Shown here one piece after another: positions 13,612-22,489 of a stretch of DNA of 64,000 bases (position 1 is its first letter; every line of letters begins with the position of its first letter). The notes under the pieces were generated by a model, which worked only from the letters and a program-made list of their open reading frames with translations, did no database searches and was not told where the DNA came from. The stretch spans positions 482,269-546,268 of the forward strand of contig NZ_JAKWBN010000001.1 of the NCBI RefSeq assembly GCF_022511585.1, in the 5' to 3' direction. A program made the position numbers and the translations under genes. This DNA comes from Shimazuella soli (lineage in GTDB: Bacteria > Bacillota > Bacilli > Thermoactinomycetales > Thermoactinomycetaceae).

Positions 13612-14799
13612 GTGAGAGGTGGTACAGTAACCATTGAATGTGTGGGACAAAATATTTCAAACTTATTGGATCAAATCGTACAAGCTAAGATTGTCCTTAA
13701 GAATGTACAGTGGGTGAGTAAAGAAAAAGTGCGCATTACCGTTTTCCTATCAGATATCATGCAGGTTTGGAAGTATATGAAACAGTATCGGGTAGCTGGA
13801 AAAATGGTGAAGAAATCAGGTCCTTTTTTCATGTTCAAAAAGATAAAGAAGCGTAAATTTTTTGTCATTGGTTTTTCCATTTTTTTATTTTTGTTATTTT
13901 TCTTTTCTTCGTTTATTTGGTATGTAGATGTGGAAGGAAATGAGCAATTACCAGATAAACATGTTTTGTCTATTTTACAAAAGGAAGGAATTTATCCAGG
14001 ACAGCTTAAAGTAGGACTTCCTAATACAGATCAACTGCAAAGGAAACTTCTAAAACGAATTCCAAATGCTTCTTGGATTGGAGTGCGTATAGAAGGGACT
14101 CGCATCATTGTTACAGTAGCAGAAAAAAAACGGGTAGATTCGATTGGGGAAAAGAAACTAATTCGCAGGCCTGTAGACTTGATTTCTAAGAAAAATGCCT
14201 TCATTATGGATGTACGTGTTTTCCATGGGAATCCGGTGGTCAAAGTACATGATGCCGTAAAAAAAGGGCAATTGTTGGTTTCAGGTACTTATGGAGAAGC
14301 AACATCTCCAAATAAGGGGCCAATTGTCGGGGCTCAAGGAATTGTTTTAGGTGAGGTTTGGTATGAATCAGAGGTAGTTGTACCACTGAAGTATGTACAA
14401 AACGAATACACTGGAGAGAAAACACGTTATACATGGCCATTTGTAGGGCCATTTGTCTTATCTAATCCATTTTCTACGCCTAAACCTTATGCAAAATCGG
14501 AATTAATGAGAAGAATATCGGCGCTTCGTATTGGAAAATATCAGATACCAATCGGTTTAGTACGCGATGTTTATTGGTCTGTAAGACAAGTAACCTATAC
14601 TCGAAATCATGCAGATGCGATTGCATTAGGTAAAAAAAGAGCTAGATTGGAAATGACTAATACTATTGCTCCAGAAGGTAGAATTTTAGGGGAAAAAGTT
14701 TTGCACCAACGCATAGACAATGGTAAAGTTTATTTGAAGATACATTTTGATGTGGTTGAAAATATTGCTCAAGAAAAGCCTATACTACAAGGGGATTGA
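13612..14799 (+). CDS. yqfD: Sporulation protein YqfD
   Basis: A 395-aa membrane protein of the YqfD family. It opens MRGGTVTIECVGQNISNLLD, has a basic patch then one transmembrane helix (about residues 84-104), followed by an extracytoplasmic region starting WYVDVEGNEQLPDKHVL, related in form to FtsQ/POTRA segments, and the conserved GTRIIVTVAEK stretch. It starts at GTG 13612; the ATG at 13610 would meet a stop at once. Needed for sporulation in relatives; exact role unknown. Confidence 0.93.
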   Translation: MRGGTVTIECVGQNISNLLDQIVQAKIVLKNVQWVSKEKVRITVFLSDIMQVWKYMKQYRVAGKMVKKSGPFFMFKKIKKRKFFVIGFSIFLFLLFFFSSFIWYVDVEGNEQLPDKHVLSILQKEGIYPGQLKVGLPNTDQLQRKLLKRIPNASWIGVRIEGTRIIVTVAEKKRVDSIGEKKLIRRPVDLISKKNAFIMDVRVFHGNPVVKVHDAVKKGQLLVSGTYGEATSPNKGPIVGAQGIVLGEVWYESEVVVPLKYVQNEYTGEKTRYTWPFVGPFVLSNPFSTPKPYAKSELMRRISALRIGKYQIPIGLVRDVYWSVRQVTYTRNHADAIALGKKRARLEMTNTIAPEGRILGEKVLHQRIDNGKVYLKIHFDVVENIAQEKPILQGD

Positions 14800-14804
14800 A
14801 ACAT

Positions 14805-15779
14805 TTGCAAAGCAATGAAAAACGGATTCACATTGAATTTCAAACTTCTGATGAAGCAATTAAATTGTTTGGCCCGCATGATACTTTTCTCAAAGTGATT
14901 GAAGCCGATAGTAAAGTCAAGATCGTGTCGAGAGGCGGAGAAATTGTAGTTTCTGGACCATCTGAACAAGTAGATAGAACACAGGAATTATTTCGTGTCT
15001 TACTGACCCTTATTCGCCAAGGTCTGGAGTTAAATGAACGTGATGTTGTATATGCCAAGCGGCTTTCGGAATCAGACAAGGCAGATGAACTATTGGAATT
15101 GTACCAGGAAGAAGTTGGTATTACCCAAAAGGGTCAAAAGGTAAGAGTTAAGACACTAGGTCAACGGCACTATGTCACAGCTATCCAGAAAAAAGATATC
15201 GTCTTTGGGATCGGACCTGCAGGTACTGGGAAAACTTTTTTGGCTGTTGTTATGGCAGTGATGGCCTTAAAGACTAATCGTGTGAAACGGATTGTGTTAA
15301 CAAGACCAGCAGTTGAAGCAGGGGAAAACTTAGGATTCTTACCTGGCGATCTTCAAGAAAAGGTAGACCCTTATTTACGACCTTTATACGATAGCTTATA
15401 CCTTATGCTTGGCATGGAACAAGTTACGAAAATGATGGAACGCGGACTAATTGAAATTGCACCTCTAGCTTATATGCGTGGACGAACATTAGAAGATGCA
15501 TTTGTCATTTTAGATGAGGCCCAAAATACAACACCTGAACAAATGAAGATGTTTTTAACTCGTCTTGGATTTGGCTCCAAAATGGTCATAACTGGAGACG
15601 TCACCCAAGTGGACTTGCCTCGAGGAAAAAATTCAGGATTGCGAGTGGCAGAGCGGATACTAGAAAAAATTCCAGATATTCGTTTTGTCTATTTAAAACA
15701 AGCTGATGTTGTTCGACATACACTGGTACAACAAATTATTGAAGCATATGCTGAGGAAGACAACCAAGGAGCCAGTTAG
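14805..15779 (+). CDS. phoH: PhoH family ATPase
   Basis: A 324-aa PhoH-like protein: an N-terminal KH-like region (residues 5-110), then the P-loop domain with Walker A GPAGTGKTF, LTRPAVEAGENLGFLPGDL and Walker B FVILDEAQN. PhoH proteins are predicted ATPases linked to RNA metabolism and are encoded beside ybeY. Start choice: TTG 14805 lies 9 nt after AAGGGGA, while TTG 14796, overlapping the yqfD stop, is only 1 nt after it. Confidence 0.94.
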   Translation: MQSNEKRIHIEFQTSDEAIKLFGPHDTFLKVIEADSKVKIVSRGGEIVVSGPSEQVDRTQELFRVLLTLIRQGLELNERDVVYAKRLSESDKADELLELYQEEVGITQKGQKVRVKTLGQRHYVTAIQKKDIVFGIGPAGTGKTFLAVVMAVMALKTNRVKRIVLTRPAVEAGENLGFLPGDLQEKVDPYLRPLYDSLYLMLGMEQVTKMMERGLIEIAPLAYMRGRTLEDAFVILDEAQNTTPEQMKMFLTRLGFGSKMVITGDVTQVDLPRGKNSGLRVAERILEKIPDIRFVYLKQADVVRHTLVQQIIEAYAEEDNQGAS

Positions 15780-15781
15780 TC

Positions 15782-17890
15782 ATGGGAAAAAGCCAAAGAG
15801 CTTCTTTTTTTCAAGGAGAGTGGAAAAGTCATTTTTCCATACAGATACTCATTTACGCGATCTTCGGGGTCGCGTTCTATTTGTTGTTGCTTCCACATGC
15901 CTTGCCGCAGTTTGTCGATATAAAAGTTGGGAAAATAAGTAGAGAAACGATTATTTCTCCTATAACTAAAATTGATGATACAGCGACAAAAGCAGCAAAG
16001 GATAGAGCAGCATACTCTGTAGATCCTCAATACACAAAAAATGAAGAATTAACGAACAGTCAAATTGAAAAAATTGATTTGGTGTTTGCTGATGCAAGAC
16101 GGATCATCGGAGATAAAACATTGAAAGAACCTGAAAAAATTAAAAGTTTAAAAGATGCAATCTCCCAAGAATTGCCAGAGGAATTTTATATCAAATTGGT
16201 ACGCACTTCTTTAACCGAATTAACAGATTTACGCCTTACTACCAGGGACATTGTTTCCAATATACTAGAAGAAGGAGTTCGCTCTCAAGAACTCGCTACG
16301 AAAAAAGATCAAGTAGACAGTATGTTGGTCACTTCATCCCTATCGAGTAATTCACGCTATTTGGCACGTGAAATCACTAGATATTTTTTAATTCCTAATG
16401 AACTATATGACCAGAAGAAAACAGAATCACTTCGAGAAGCTGCTAAAGATTCTGTTGAATCTATCCCGATCAAAAAAGGACAAGTACTTGTTTCTTCTGG
16501 GGAAGTAGTCACACCTGATCAATATCGAAAATTAAAAGAAATAGGTCTGATACGCGAACAAACAAATGTCATACCTTATATGGGTTTACTGATCCTTGTC
16601 TTACTGATATTGTTTATCTTTCGGTTTTATGTGCAGCGCTTTCATTCCTTCCTACATGCAGATAACAGCCAACTTTTGTTGCTGATTTCAATTATGTTAC
16701 TTACATTGATTGGGATGAAGATAGTTACATTGGGACAAAATCTAGAATGGAGTACAGTAGGTTTTCTTGCTCCAGTTGCGCTCGGGACAATGTTAATTAC
16801 ACTGTTGTTAAATTCAAAATTATCTTTAGCAGCAAGTTTAATTCTATGTTTAGCAGCCAGCATGTTTTTTAACGGAGATAATCAGTTTTTGTTTGATTTT
16901 CGTTTTGGATTAGTTACATTGATCAGTGGAATAATCAGTACCTTTGCCCTTGATGGTGTAAAACGAAGAAGTGCTGTCTTAAAAGCAGGTGTTTTAACTT
17001 CTTTCGTGAGTATGGTAGCTATTCTTGCTCTTTATACATTATGGCCAGCAGAACGGGATTGGGCGCAGCTTTTTCAATCCCTCCTGTTTGGGTTAATTGG
17101 CGGTATTTTCTCTGCTGTGCTTACGATTGGGTTCTTGCCATATTTTGAAGCGGTGTTTGGAATACTATCTCCCCTTCGTCTATTGGAGCTTAGCAATCCT
17201 AACCATCCATTACTAAAGGATTTACTCTATAAAGCTCCTGGTACTTATCATCATTCCATCATAGTTGGAAATTTAGCCGAGGCAGCTGCTGAATCCATTG
17301 GTGCAGATGGTTTTCTTGCAAGAGTTGGAGCTTATTATCATGATGTTGGAAAATTAAAGCGGCCACAGTTTTTTATCGAAAACCAGATTCATCGAGATAA
17401 TCCACATGATAAAATATCGCCAAATTTGAGCAAAACAATTATTTTATCACATCCAAGAGATGGTGTAGAGATGCTAAAGGCTCACCGCATCCCAAAAGCA
17501 ATCCAAGATATTGCTGCTCAACATCATGGGACAACATTGTTGAAGTTTTTTTATTACCGTGCACTAGAACAAAGCAATGGAACACAAGTTATTGAGGCTG
17601 ATTATCGCTATCCAGGTCCAAAAGCACAGTTCAAAGAAGCAGCTATTGTCGGGATTGCAGATTGTGTGGAGGCTGCTGTACGTTCCATTTCCAAGCCAAC
17701 TCCTTCTCGAATTGAAAATATGATTAGTAAAATCATCCGAGATCGACTTGAAGATGGGCAGTTTCATGAATGTGATTTGACCTTTAAAGAGTGTAATTCT
17801 ATCGCGAAAGCCATGGCAGCTACATTACAGGGAATTTTTCATTCCCGTATTGAGTACCCAGAAGATATACCGGCAAAAGGGGCAAAATAG
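15782..17890 (+). CDS. pgpH: Cyclic-di-AMP phosphodiesterase, PgpH/YqfF family (7TM-HD)
   Basis: A 702-aa protein: N-terminal membrane helix, extracellular 7TMR-HDED domain (about residues 55-260), seven membrane helices (about 265-475) and a C-terminal HD domain with TYHHSIIVGNLAEAAAE, GAYYHDVGKLKRP and AAQHHGT. PgpH enzymes cleave c-di-AMP to pApA and so control potassium and cell-wall homeostasis. The HD metal residues are all present. The start is 2 nt after phoH and the stop abuts ybeY. Confidence 0.95.
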   Translation: MGKSQRASFFQGEWKSHFSIQILIYAIFGVAFYLLLLPHALPQFVDIKVGKISRETIISPITKIDDTATKAAKDRAAYSVDPQYTKNEELTNSQIEKIDLVFADARRIIGDKTLKEPEKIKSLKDAISQELPEEFYIKLVRTSLTELTDLRLTTRDIVSNILEEGVRSQELATKKDQVDSMLVTSSLSSNSRYLAREITRYFLIPNELYDQKKTESLREAAKDSVESIPIKKGQVLVSSGEVVTPDQYRKLKEIGLIREQTNVIPYMGLLILVLLILFIFRFYVQRFHSFLHADNSQLLLLISIMLLTLIGMKIVTLGQNLEWSTVGFLAPVALGTMLITLLLNSKLSLAASLILCLAASMFFNGDNQFLFDFRFGLVTLISGIISTFALDGVKRRSAVLKAGVLTSFVSMVAILALYTLWPAERDWAQLFQSLLFGLIGGIFSAVLTIGFLPYFEAVFGILSPLRLLELSNPNHPLLKDLLYKAPGTYHHSIIVGNLAEAAAESIGADGFLARVGAYYHDVGKLKRPQFFIENQIHRDNPHDKISPNLSKTIILSHPRDGVEMLKAHRIPKAIQDIAAQHHGTTLLKFFYYRALEQSNGTQVIEADYRYPGPKAQFKEAAIVGIADCVEAAVRSISKPTPSRIENMISKIIRDRLEDGQFHECDLTFKECNSIAKAMAATLQGIFHSRIEYPEDIPAKGAK

Positions 17891-18358
17891 ATGGTAACTA
17901 TTGAAATAGAAGCAGAAATTCCTTTGACAGAAGAAGAAAAAGCAGCGATTGACAGAGTACCAGAAGTATTAGATAAAGTAGCTCAGATGGAAGAATTACC
18001 TGATGTTTCCGTATCATTAACCTTAGTTAGTAAGGAAAGAATCCAAGAAATTAATCGAGAATATCGGGAAAAAGATAGTCCTACAGACGTTCTTTCTTTC
18101 CCGCTATTTGAAAATCGATCGGAATGGAGCAAAGAAGATTGGGAAGAAACGATTGAACTTGGAGATATTATTCTCAGTCTTCCGATAGCAGGTGTTCAAG
18201 CAATAGAATATGGTCATTCTTTACTTCGTGAGATTTCCTTTTTGGTAGTACATGGATTTTTGCATTTACTAGGTTATGATCATGAAACAAAAGAAGAGGA
18301 AGAAGAAATGTTCGGCTTGCAAGAGAAAGTATTATCCGAGTTAGAAATTACGAGGTAG
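17891..18358 (+). CDS. ybeY: Endoribonuclease YbeY
   Basis: A 155-aa rRNA maturation RNase. The zinc motif HGFLHLLGYDH (three His) and SPTDVLSFPL are both present. It acts on 16S rRNA 3' end processing and ribosome quality control. ATG 17891 follows directly on the pgpH stop, so translation is probably coupled. Confidence 0.96.
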   Translation: MVTIEIEAEIPLTEEEKAAIDRVPEVLDKVAQMEELPDVSVSLTLVSKERIQEINREYREKDSPTDVLSFPLFENRSEWSKEDWEETIELGDIILSLPIAGVQAIEYGHSLLREISFLVVHGFLHLLGYDHETKEEEEEMFGLQEKVLSELEITR

Positions 18359-18371
18359 GGAGAGATGTTTC

Positions 18372-19058
18372 ATGTGGGTGACAAAAGTACTCAAAAGCTT
18401 TCGATACGCATTAGAAGGCTTAAAGTATGCAGTTGTCACCCAGCGCAATATGCGCATTCATTTTATTACTGCATTGGTTGTCTTATTATTGAGCCTTTGC
18501 CTATCTTTATCAAAGCTAGAGATATTACTGTTGTTTGTCACTATCACCCTGGTATTGTTTGCAGAATTGATCAATACATCGATTGAAGCAGTAGTAGATA
18601 TGATTACAGAAGAATTCCATCCACTTGCTAAGATTGCCAAAGATGTTGCAGCAGGAGCTGTATTTTTAACTGCAGGTCTTGCTTTTATTGTTGGCACTAG
18701 TATCTTTTTTCCTTATTTGCGGTTTATTCACACCAGTATTTCGGAACATTCTCTCTATCCGCCGACAATTGGGCTTACAGCTATTGTTTTAGTTACTTTT
18801 TTTGCTACTTTTTTGCTCAAAGCATGGGTATCGAGATATTGGAAAGACTGGGAACCAAGTTTGATCATGTCTCTTACCTTTTGTATAGCGACATTAATCA
18901 TCTTGGTGATTTGGCAACTACCTATTAGTATCTTGGTGTTATTTTTAACTGGCATTGCCGTACAGTCACGTATTAAAGAAAACACCAATTATCGATCGAT
19001 GTATTTTGGTGCGCTTATGGGGATTGTCATTGCTGTACTTGGATTGCAGCTTTTATAA
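18372..19058 (+). CDS. dgkA: Undecaprenol/diacylglycerol kinase with extra C-terminal membrane domain
   Basis: A 228-aa protein. Residues 1-120 are a complete DgkA domain ([53 protein letters not shown]) with three membrane helices, expected to phosphorylate undecaprenol or diacylglycerol. The C-terminal 105 residues add about four more helices; I see no PAP2 phosphatase motif (KxxxxxxRP, PSGH, SRxxxxxHxxxD). B. subtilis DgkA is only about 123 aa. ATG 18372 has GGGAGAG 7-8 nt upstream. The cdd gene found after dgkA in B. subtilis is absent here. Confidence 0.92.
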   Translation: MWVTKVLKSFRYALEGLKYAVVTQRNMRIHFITALVVLLLSLCLSLSKLEILLLFVTITLVLFAELINTSIEAVVDMITEEFHPLAKIAKDVAAGAVFLTAGLAFIVGTSIFFPYLRFIHTSISEHSLYPPTIGLTAIVLVTFFATFLLKAWVSRYWKDWEPSLIMSLTFCIATLIILVIWQLPISILVLFLTGIAVQSRIKENTNYRSMYFGALMGIVIAVLGLQLL

Positions 19059-19098
19059 GAGCGAAATACTCACTAGAATTATGAAAAAGAGCTTACAG

Positions 19099-19137
19099 GG
19101 GAGTATGCACTGCTCCCTTTTGCCTTTCAAAAGGAGG
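19099..19137 (+). promoter_or_regulatory. Overlapping hairpins over the era SD
   Basis: Hairpin A pairs GGGAG (19099-19103) with CTCCC (19113-19117) and is followed by TTTT. Hairpin B pairs CCTTTTG (19116-19122) with CAAAAGG (19128-19134), which includes part of the SD AAGGAGG (19131-19137). They share two bases, so they compete. Confidence 0.4.
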
Positions 19138-19143
19138 ATTTTT

Positions 19144-20046
19144 ATGACAAATAAGTTCCGCTCCGGATTTGTGGCACTTATTGGACGCCCAAATGTGGGA
19201 AAATCAACATTGATGAATGAAGCAATCGGCCAAAAAATTGCCATTATGTCAGACAAGCCTCAGACAACGAGAAATCAAATCAGAGGCATTTATACAGATG
19301 AACAAGGTCAGGTTATTTTCCTTGACACACCAGGAATTCACAAACCTAAGTCTAAATTAGGAGAATACCTCGTTAAAACTGCACAAAATGTGTTTACAGA
19401 AGTAGATCTTATTTTATTTTTAGTTGATGCAGAAGAAGGTTTAGGCGGTGGAGATCAATACATAATCGAGAGACTAAAAGGCGTTTCTACACCAGTATTT
19501 TTGGTGGTCAATAAAATCGATAAAGTTCATCCTGACGAACTATTGCCATTTATCGAGCAATACCGCCAGCTTCATGACTTTGATGAGATTATCCCTATAT
19601 CAGCTTTAAAAGGAAATAATACAGGTCGTTTGCTTGAATTAATTTTAGAACGCTTACCAGAAGGTCCCATGTACTACCCAGAAGATCAAGTGACGGATCA
19701 TCCTGAAAAATTTATCATGGGTGAGATTATCCGGGAAAAAGTGTTAGAATTAACACATGAGGAAATTCCTCATTCTGTTGCAGTAGTGGTAGAAGAGGCA
19801 AAGTTGAGGGAAAATCAACAAACATTATATTTGCGGGCTGCTATTGTCGCAGAACGCAAATCACAAAAAGGAATATTAATCGGCAAGCAAGGAGCAATGC
19901 TCAAGCAAGTCGGTAAACTTGCACGTACTGAGATGGAACGTTTATTTGGATATCGCATATTCTTGGATTTATGGGTTAAAGTGCGAAAAGATTGGCGCAA
20001 TGAATCCCAATATCTGAGGGAATATGGATATCGCGATGAGGAGTAA
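19144..20046 (+). CDS. era: GTPase Era
   Basis: A 300-aa GTPase with G1 [10 protein letters not shown]3 DTPGIHKP, G4 NKID and a C-terminal KH domain ([20 protein letters not shown]). Era binds the 3' end of 16S rRNA and assists 30S assembly; its neighbour ybeY works on the same RNA. The ATG 19144 follows AAGGAGG at 7 nt. The frame is open further upstream into dgkA but that part is not Era. Confidence 0.98.
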   Translation: MTNKFRSGFVALIGRPNVGKSTLMNEAIGQKIAIMSDKPQTTRNQIRGIYTDEQGQVIFLDTPGIHKPKSKLGEYLVKTAQNVFTEVDLILFLVDAEEGLGGGDQYIIERLKGVSTPVFLVVNKIDKVHPDELLPFIEQYRQLHDFDEIIPISALKGNNTGRLLELILERLPEGPMYYPEDQVTDHPEKFIMGEIIREKVLELTHEEIPHSVAVVVEEAKLRENQQTLYLRAAIVAERKSQKGILIGKQGAMLKQVGKLARTEMERLFGYRIFLDLWVKVRKDWRNESQYLREYGYRDEE

Positions 20047-20131
20047 AAAATAACCAATAACTTTGTCTCATATAAATCATGCTCCTCGGTCATGCTAACT
20101 CTGAACCCCTCTCTAGAAAGGAAGAGACTCG

Positions 20132-20269
20132 TTGCGAAATTTCTCATGGAGCTGTTTTCAGGTAACGGGTAGCATCGATGCCTATCTTTTATACAAAGAT
20201 ATAGAGGCTTTAACGGTTGAGCAGGATGAAGAACAGTTAGAGGACGAGAAGCAGAAAGAAGAGGCCTAG
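20132..20269 (+). CDS. yqzL: YqzL family small protein
   Basis: A 45-codon gene starting at TTG 20132, 5 nt after AGGAAGAG. The product (NFSWSCFQVTGSIDAYLLYK then a Glu-rich tail) resembles the YqzL family, which sits between era and recO in Bacillus (B. subtilis form: FTWNLFSRTGNIDTYLLFKE, from memory). Function unknown. It ends 14 nt before recO. Confidence 0.88.
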   Translation: MRNFSWSCFQVTGSIDAYLLYKDIEALTVEQDEEQLEDEKQKEEA

Positions 20270-20283
20270 TAGAAAGGACAGCA

Positions 20284-21039
20284 ATGATTATCAAATTGCA
20301 AGGAATCGTCCTTCGAAATCAATCTTATGGAGAAAGTGACCACTTGCTGTTTATTTTTTCCCGTGAAAGAGGAAAAGTAAGCATGATCGTAAGAGGTTCC
20401 AAAAAGCCAAGGAGCAGATTTGGTGCAGTTACAGAACCTTTTACGATTGCTGATTTTGTCTGTTATCAGCATAGTCCAACAAGCATGCCATCCCTTTCTC
20501 AAGCAGATATTATTCATCACCATCAAACCATACGATCAGATCTTTTATTGACTGCTTATGGGGCATATTGGTTAGAATTAGTGGATCGAATTATCGTAGA
20601 AAAAGAACCTTCTCTAACTTTATATAATCAGCTTGGAATGTTACTTTCTCAATTAAATGATGGCAAGGACCCAGAAATATTGACGCGTTTACTAGAACTT
20701 GCAATTTTAACAGCAGCTGGATATAAACCTGTATTTTCTGGGTGTGCTAACTGTGGAACTCCTTGGCAAAATGGAGAAGCAGCAGCTTTCTCACTAGCAC
20801 AAGGTGGTATGGTGTGCACCAAGTGTATGACACCGAGAGATATCAGTATTACCCCTGCAACCGCCTATTACTTACGGATTTTAAATGATATATCTGCTGA
20901 TCAACTAGGAAATGTCAATATAAAATGGGAAACCAAACGCGATCTGGAGACCATATTGCAATATTATTTGGATGCACAATTGGATATAAAGACCAAGTCG
21001 AGAGCTATTCTTCAACAGTTAAGATCAACTTGGAATTAA
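20284..21039 (+). CDS. recO: DNA repair protein RecO
   Basis: A 251-aa RecO: N-terminal OB fold (LQGIVLRNQSYGESDHLLF, RGKVSMIVRGSKKPRSRFG), helical middle and a zinc finger formed by CANC and CTKC (about residues 155-182). RecO works with RecR to load RecA at gaps. ATG 20284 has AGAAAGGA upstream. It is the last gene of the yqfC-recO cluster and is followed by a strong terminator. Confidence 0.96.
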   Translation: MIIKLQGIVLRNQSYGESDHLLFIFSRERGKVSMIVRGSKKPRSRFGAVTEPFTIADFVCYQHSPTSMPSLSQADIIHHHQTIRSDLLLTAYGAYWLELVDRIIVEKEPSLTLYNQLGMLLSQLNDGKDPEILTRLLELAILTAAGYKPVFSGCANCGTPWQNGEAAAFSLAQGGMVCTKCMTPRDISITPATAYYLRILNDISADQLGNVNIKWETKRDLETILQYYLDAQLDIKTKSRAILQQLRSTWN

Positions 21040-21041
21040 AC

Positions 21042-21080
21042 AAAAAGCAAACAATCGGTTATACTTTTGTTTGCTTTTTT
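21042..21080 (+). terminator. Terminator after recO
   Basis: AAAAAGCAAACAA pairs with TTGTTTGCTTTTT (21042-21054 with 21067-21079), ending in T-rich sequence. Confidence 0.85.
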
Positions 21081-21178
21081 GTTGTGGAAAATGGTTATAT
21101 TTGGCTATTTGTTTTCTTTATGGAAAAGAGGGTCGTAAGATAGAATAGAACATCATGACTAATAAAGGGGAATTTAAG

Positions 21179-22099
21179 TTGAAACAGTTTAGATTTCTAT
21201 CACTCTCTTTTTTATTGATGACTGTGCTATTAGCTGGGTGTAATATAACGAAAACGTCACAGGTTGATCCGAAACAAAACTCAGATACGAAGATACAGAA
21301 TGTGATGAAAAAGTCGCTAGATGCTTGGGATAACAGTTCGAAAAACCAAATTTTTGCTTGGACGACGAAAGATGATCAAGTCTATCCTTCTCAAGAAGGG
21401 ACTTATAAAGTGTTAAAAACAGGAGAAGCACTTGAAGAAAAATATGACAAGTCTCATATTCATGCTACTTCTTCGAACAAAAGTGGATATGCGATCGATC
21501 AAACCCCGAGTAACTTAAAGCAAGGAGAATCATGGGACCAATGGAAAGCTGGAGAAAATACCACCTACAGTAAATTTATTGATCCAAGTTCTGATGATTC
21601 GGAGTTTGAGGGGAAATGGATGAAGCAAGACCAATATACAGGTGAATTATATGTGCCCTCTTTACCAGTCGATTATTTAAATGCGATAAAAGATAGCAAA
21701 TCGACAAAGGGAGTAACGATTACGGAAACGTCAGATGCATATAAAATCGTAGCTAAACCGGAATTTTACGCTTCCCTGCCAAATTTCCTTCAAAATGTAG
21801 GGAAAAAGATGAAGTTTCAAGTGTATCCAAAAGCAGTCATCCACTCGGTCAATTTTGGAAATGGAACGATGATGGATTATAATGCCCAAAAAGTTAAAGT
21901 AAAAAGCGTGGATTGTTCGATCGTGATAAATAAGAAGACACTGCTTATTCAAGAAGCTGACTTTCATGTGAAGTTAGAATTGGGATTGACCTTCGGAAAA
22001 TCTCCCACATCGGATCAAGTGATAACGTTGAAGAAAAAAGGGGAACTGCATACGCCTTTTCAAGTTCCTGCGAATGTGATTAAGGCAGCAGGTAAATAA
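21179..22099 (+). CDS. Lipoprotein, DUF6612-like (paralogue 1)
   Basis: A 306-aa exported lipoprotein. The signal peptide ends in the lipobox LLAGC (Cys about 19). The mature part alternates beta strands and ends with a VINKKTLLIQEADF segment, a pattern shared with the lipoproteins at 60505 and 61477 and with DUF6612-type proteins, which may have a LolA/LppX-like fold that carries lipids. TTG 21179 lies after AAAGGGG; an upstream ATG at 21155 lacks an SD. It is monocistronic, between two hairpins. Confidence 0.75.
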   Translation: MKQFRFLSLSFLLMTVLLAGCNITKTSQVDPKQNSDTKIQNVMKKSLDAWDNSSKNQIFAWTTKDDQVYPSQEGTYKVLKTGEALEEKYDKSHIHATSSNKSGYAIDQTPSNLKQGESWDQWKAGENTTYSKFIDPSSDDSEFEGKWMKQDQYTGELYVPSLPVDYLNAIKDSKSTKGVTITETSDAYKIVAKPEFYASLPNFLQNVGKKMKFQVYPKAVIHSVNFGNGTMMDYNAQKVKVKSVDCSIVINKKTLLIQEADFHVKLELGLTFGKSPTSDQVITLKKKGELHTPFQVPANVIKAAGK

Positions 22100-22114
22100 A
22101 GACTGATAAACTGG

Positions 22115-22147
22115 CAGCGGCTGCACACATATCGTGTGCAGCCGCTG
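22115..22147. terminator. Strong GC-rich hairpin between converging genes
   Basis: Perfect 14-bp arms CAGCGGCTGCACAC/GTGTGCAGCCGCTG around a 5-nt loop. There is no clear T-run on either side, but it lies after the stops of both converging genes and probably ends or protects both transcripts. Confidence 0.65.
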
Positions 22148-22181
22148 GAACGACCAGATTCTATTGGATCATGAGACCCTA

Positions 22182-22346
22182 CTAGATCTGGTGATTTCCG
22201 TAGACCACAAAGTCCCCACGCCATCCCATGTAATCGAGGACATGGGGGACAGAGGTCGAGCTGGAGGGGGTCGACGGCTCGTCGGTCGTCTCCTCTGTCG
22301 CCTCGGTTGTGGAGGTGACCTTAGACTCCGGTTCGGTCGATGCCAT
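22182..22346 (-). CDS. Small acidic protein in a GC-rich island
   Basis: A 54-codon minus-strand ORF. The start ATG (22346) has GGAG 6 nt upstream; an in-frame ATG at 22358 is an alternative. Residues 2-32 are almost only Thr, Ser, Glu, Pro, Asp and Ala (MASTEPESKVTSTTEATEET); the last 22 residues (SVPHVLDYMGWRGDFVVYGN then HQI) are quite different and look like a compact functional end. Codons end in G/C (ACC, GAG, TCG) unlike all neighbours, indicating a high-GC origin. A near-consensus promoter lies 50-80 bp upstream. No homologue recognised; no modifying enzymes or transporter are adjacent. Confidence 0.55.
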   Translation of the reverse strand: MASTEPESKVTSTTEATEETTDEPSTPSSSTSVPHVLDYMGWRGDFVVYGNHQI

Positions 22347-22396
22347 CTTTGACTCCATCACTTACAGCTCACCCCGTCGGTGAACTACTTATTTTC

Positions 22397-22425
22397 ATTA
22401 TAATTAGATATATTATGAGTGTAAA
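22397..22425 (-). promoter_or_regulatory. Minus-strand promoter of the small acidic protein gene
   Basis: On the minus strand: TTTACA (22425-22420), 17-bp spacer, TATAAT (22402-22397). It lies at the AT-rich edge of the GC-rich stretch and points into it. Confidence 0.65.
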
Positions 22426-22448
22426 CAAATGAATTTGGCTGTTCAAAG

Positions 22449-22478
22449 TTGACAATTCCCTCTAGCATTTGGTAAGCT
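22449..22478 (+). promoter_or_regulatory. Promoter of the glyQS T-box leader
   Basis: A perfect -35 TTGACA (22449-22454), 18-bp spacer and weak -10 TAAGCT (22473-22478). Confidence 0.5.
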
Positions 22479-22489
22479 AAAAAAAATTT

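Noticed and set aside
22134-22352. 72-codon plus-strand ORF, Arg/Gly-rich
   Set aside because: It begins within the terminator hairpin and is the complement of the minus-strand small gene, which has a promoter and SD.
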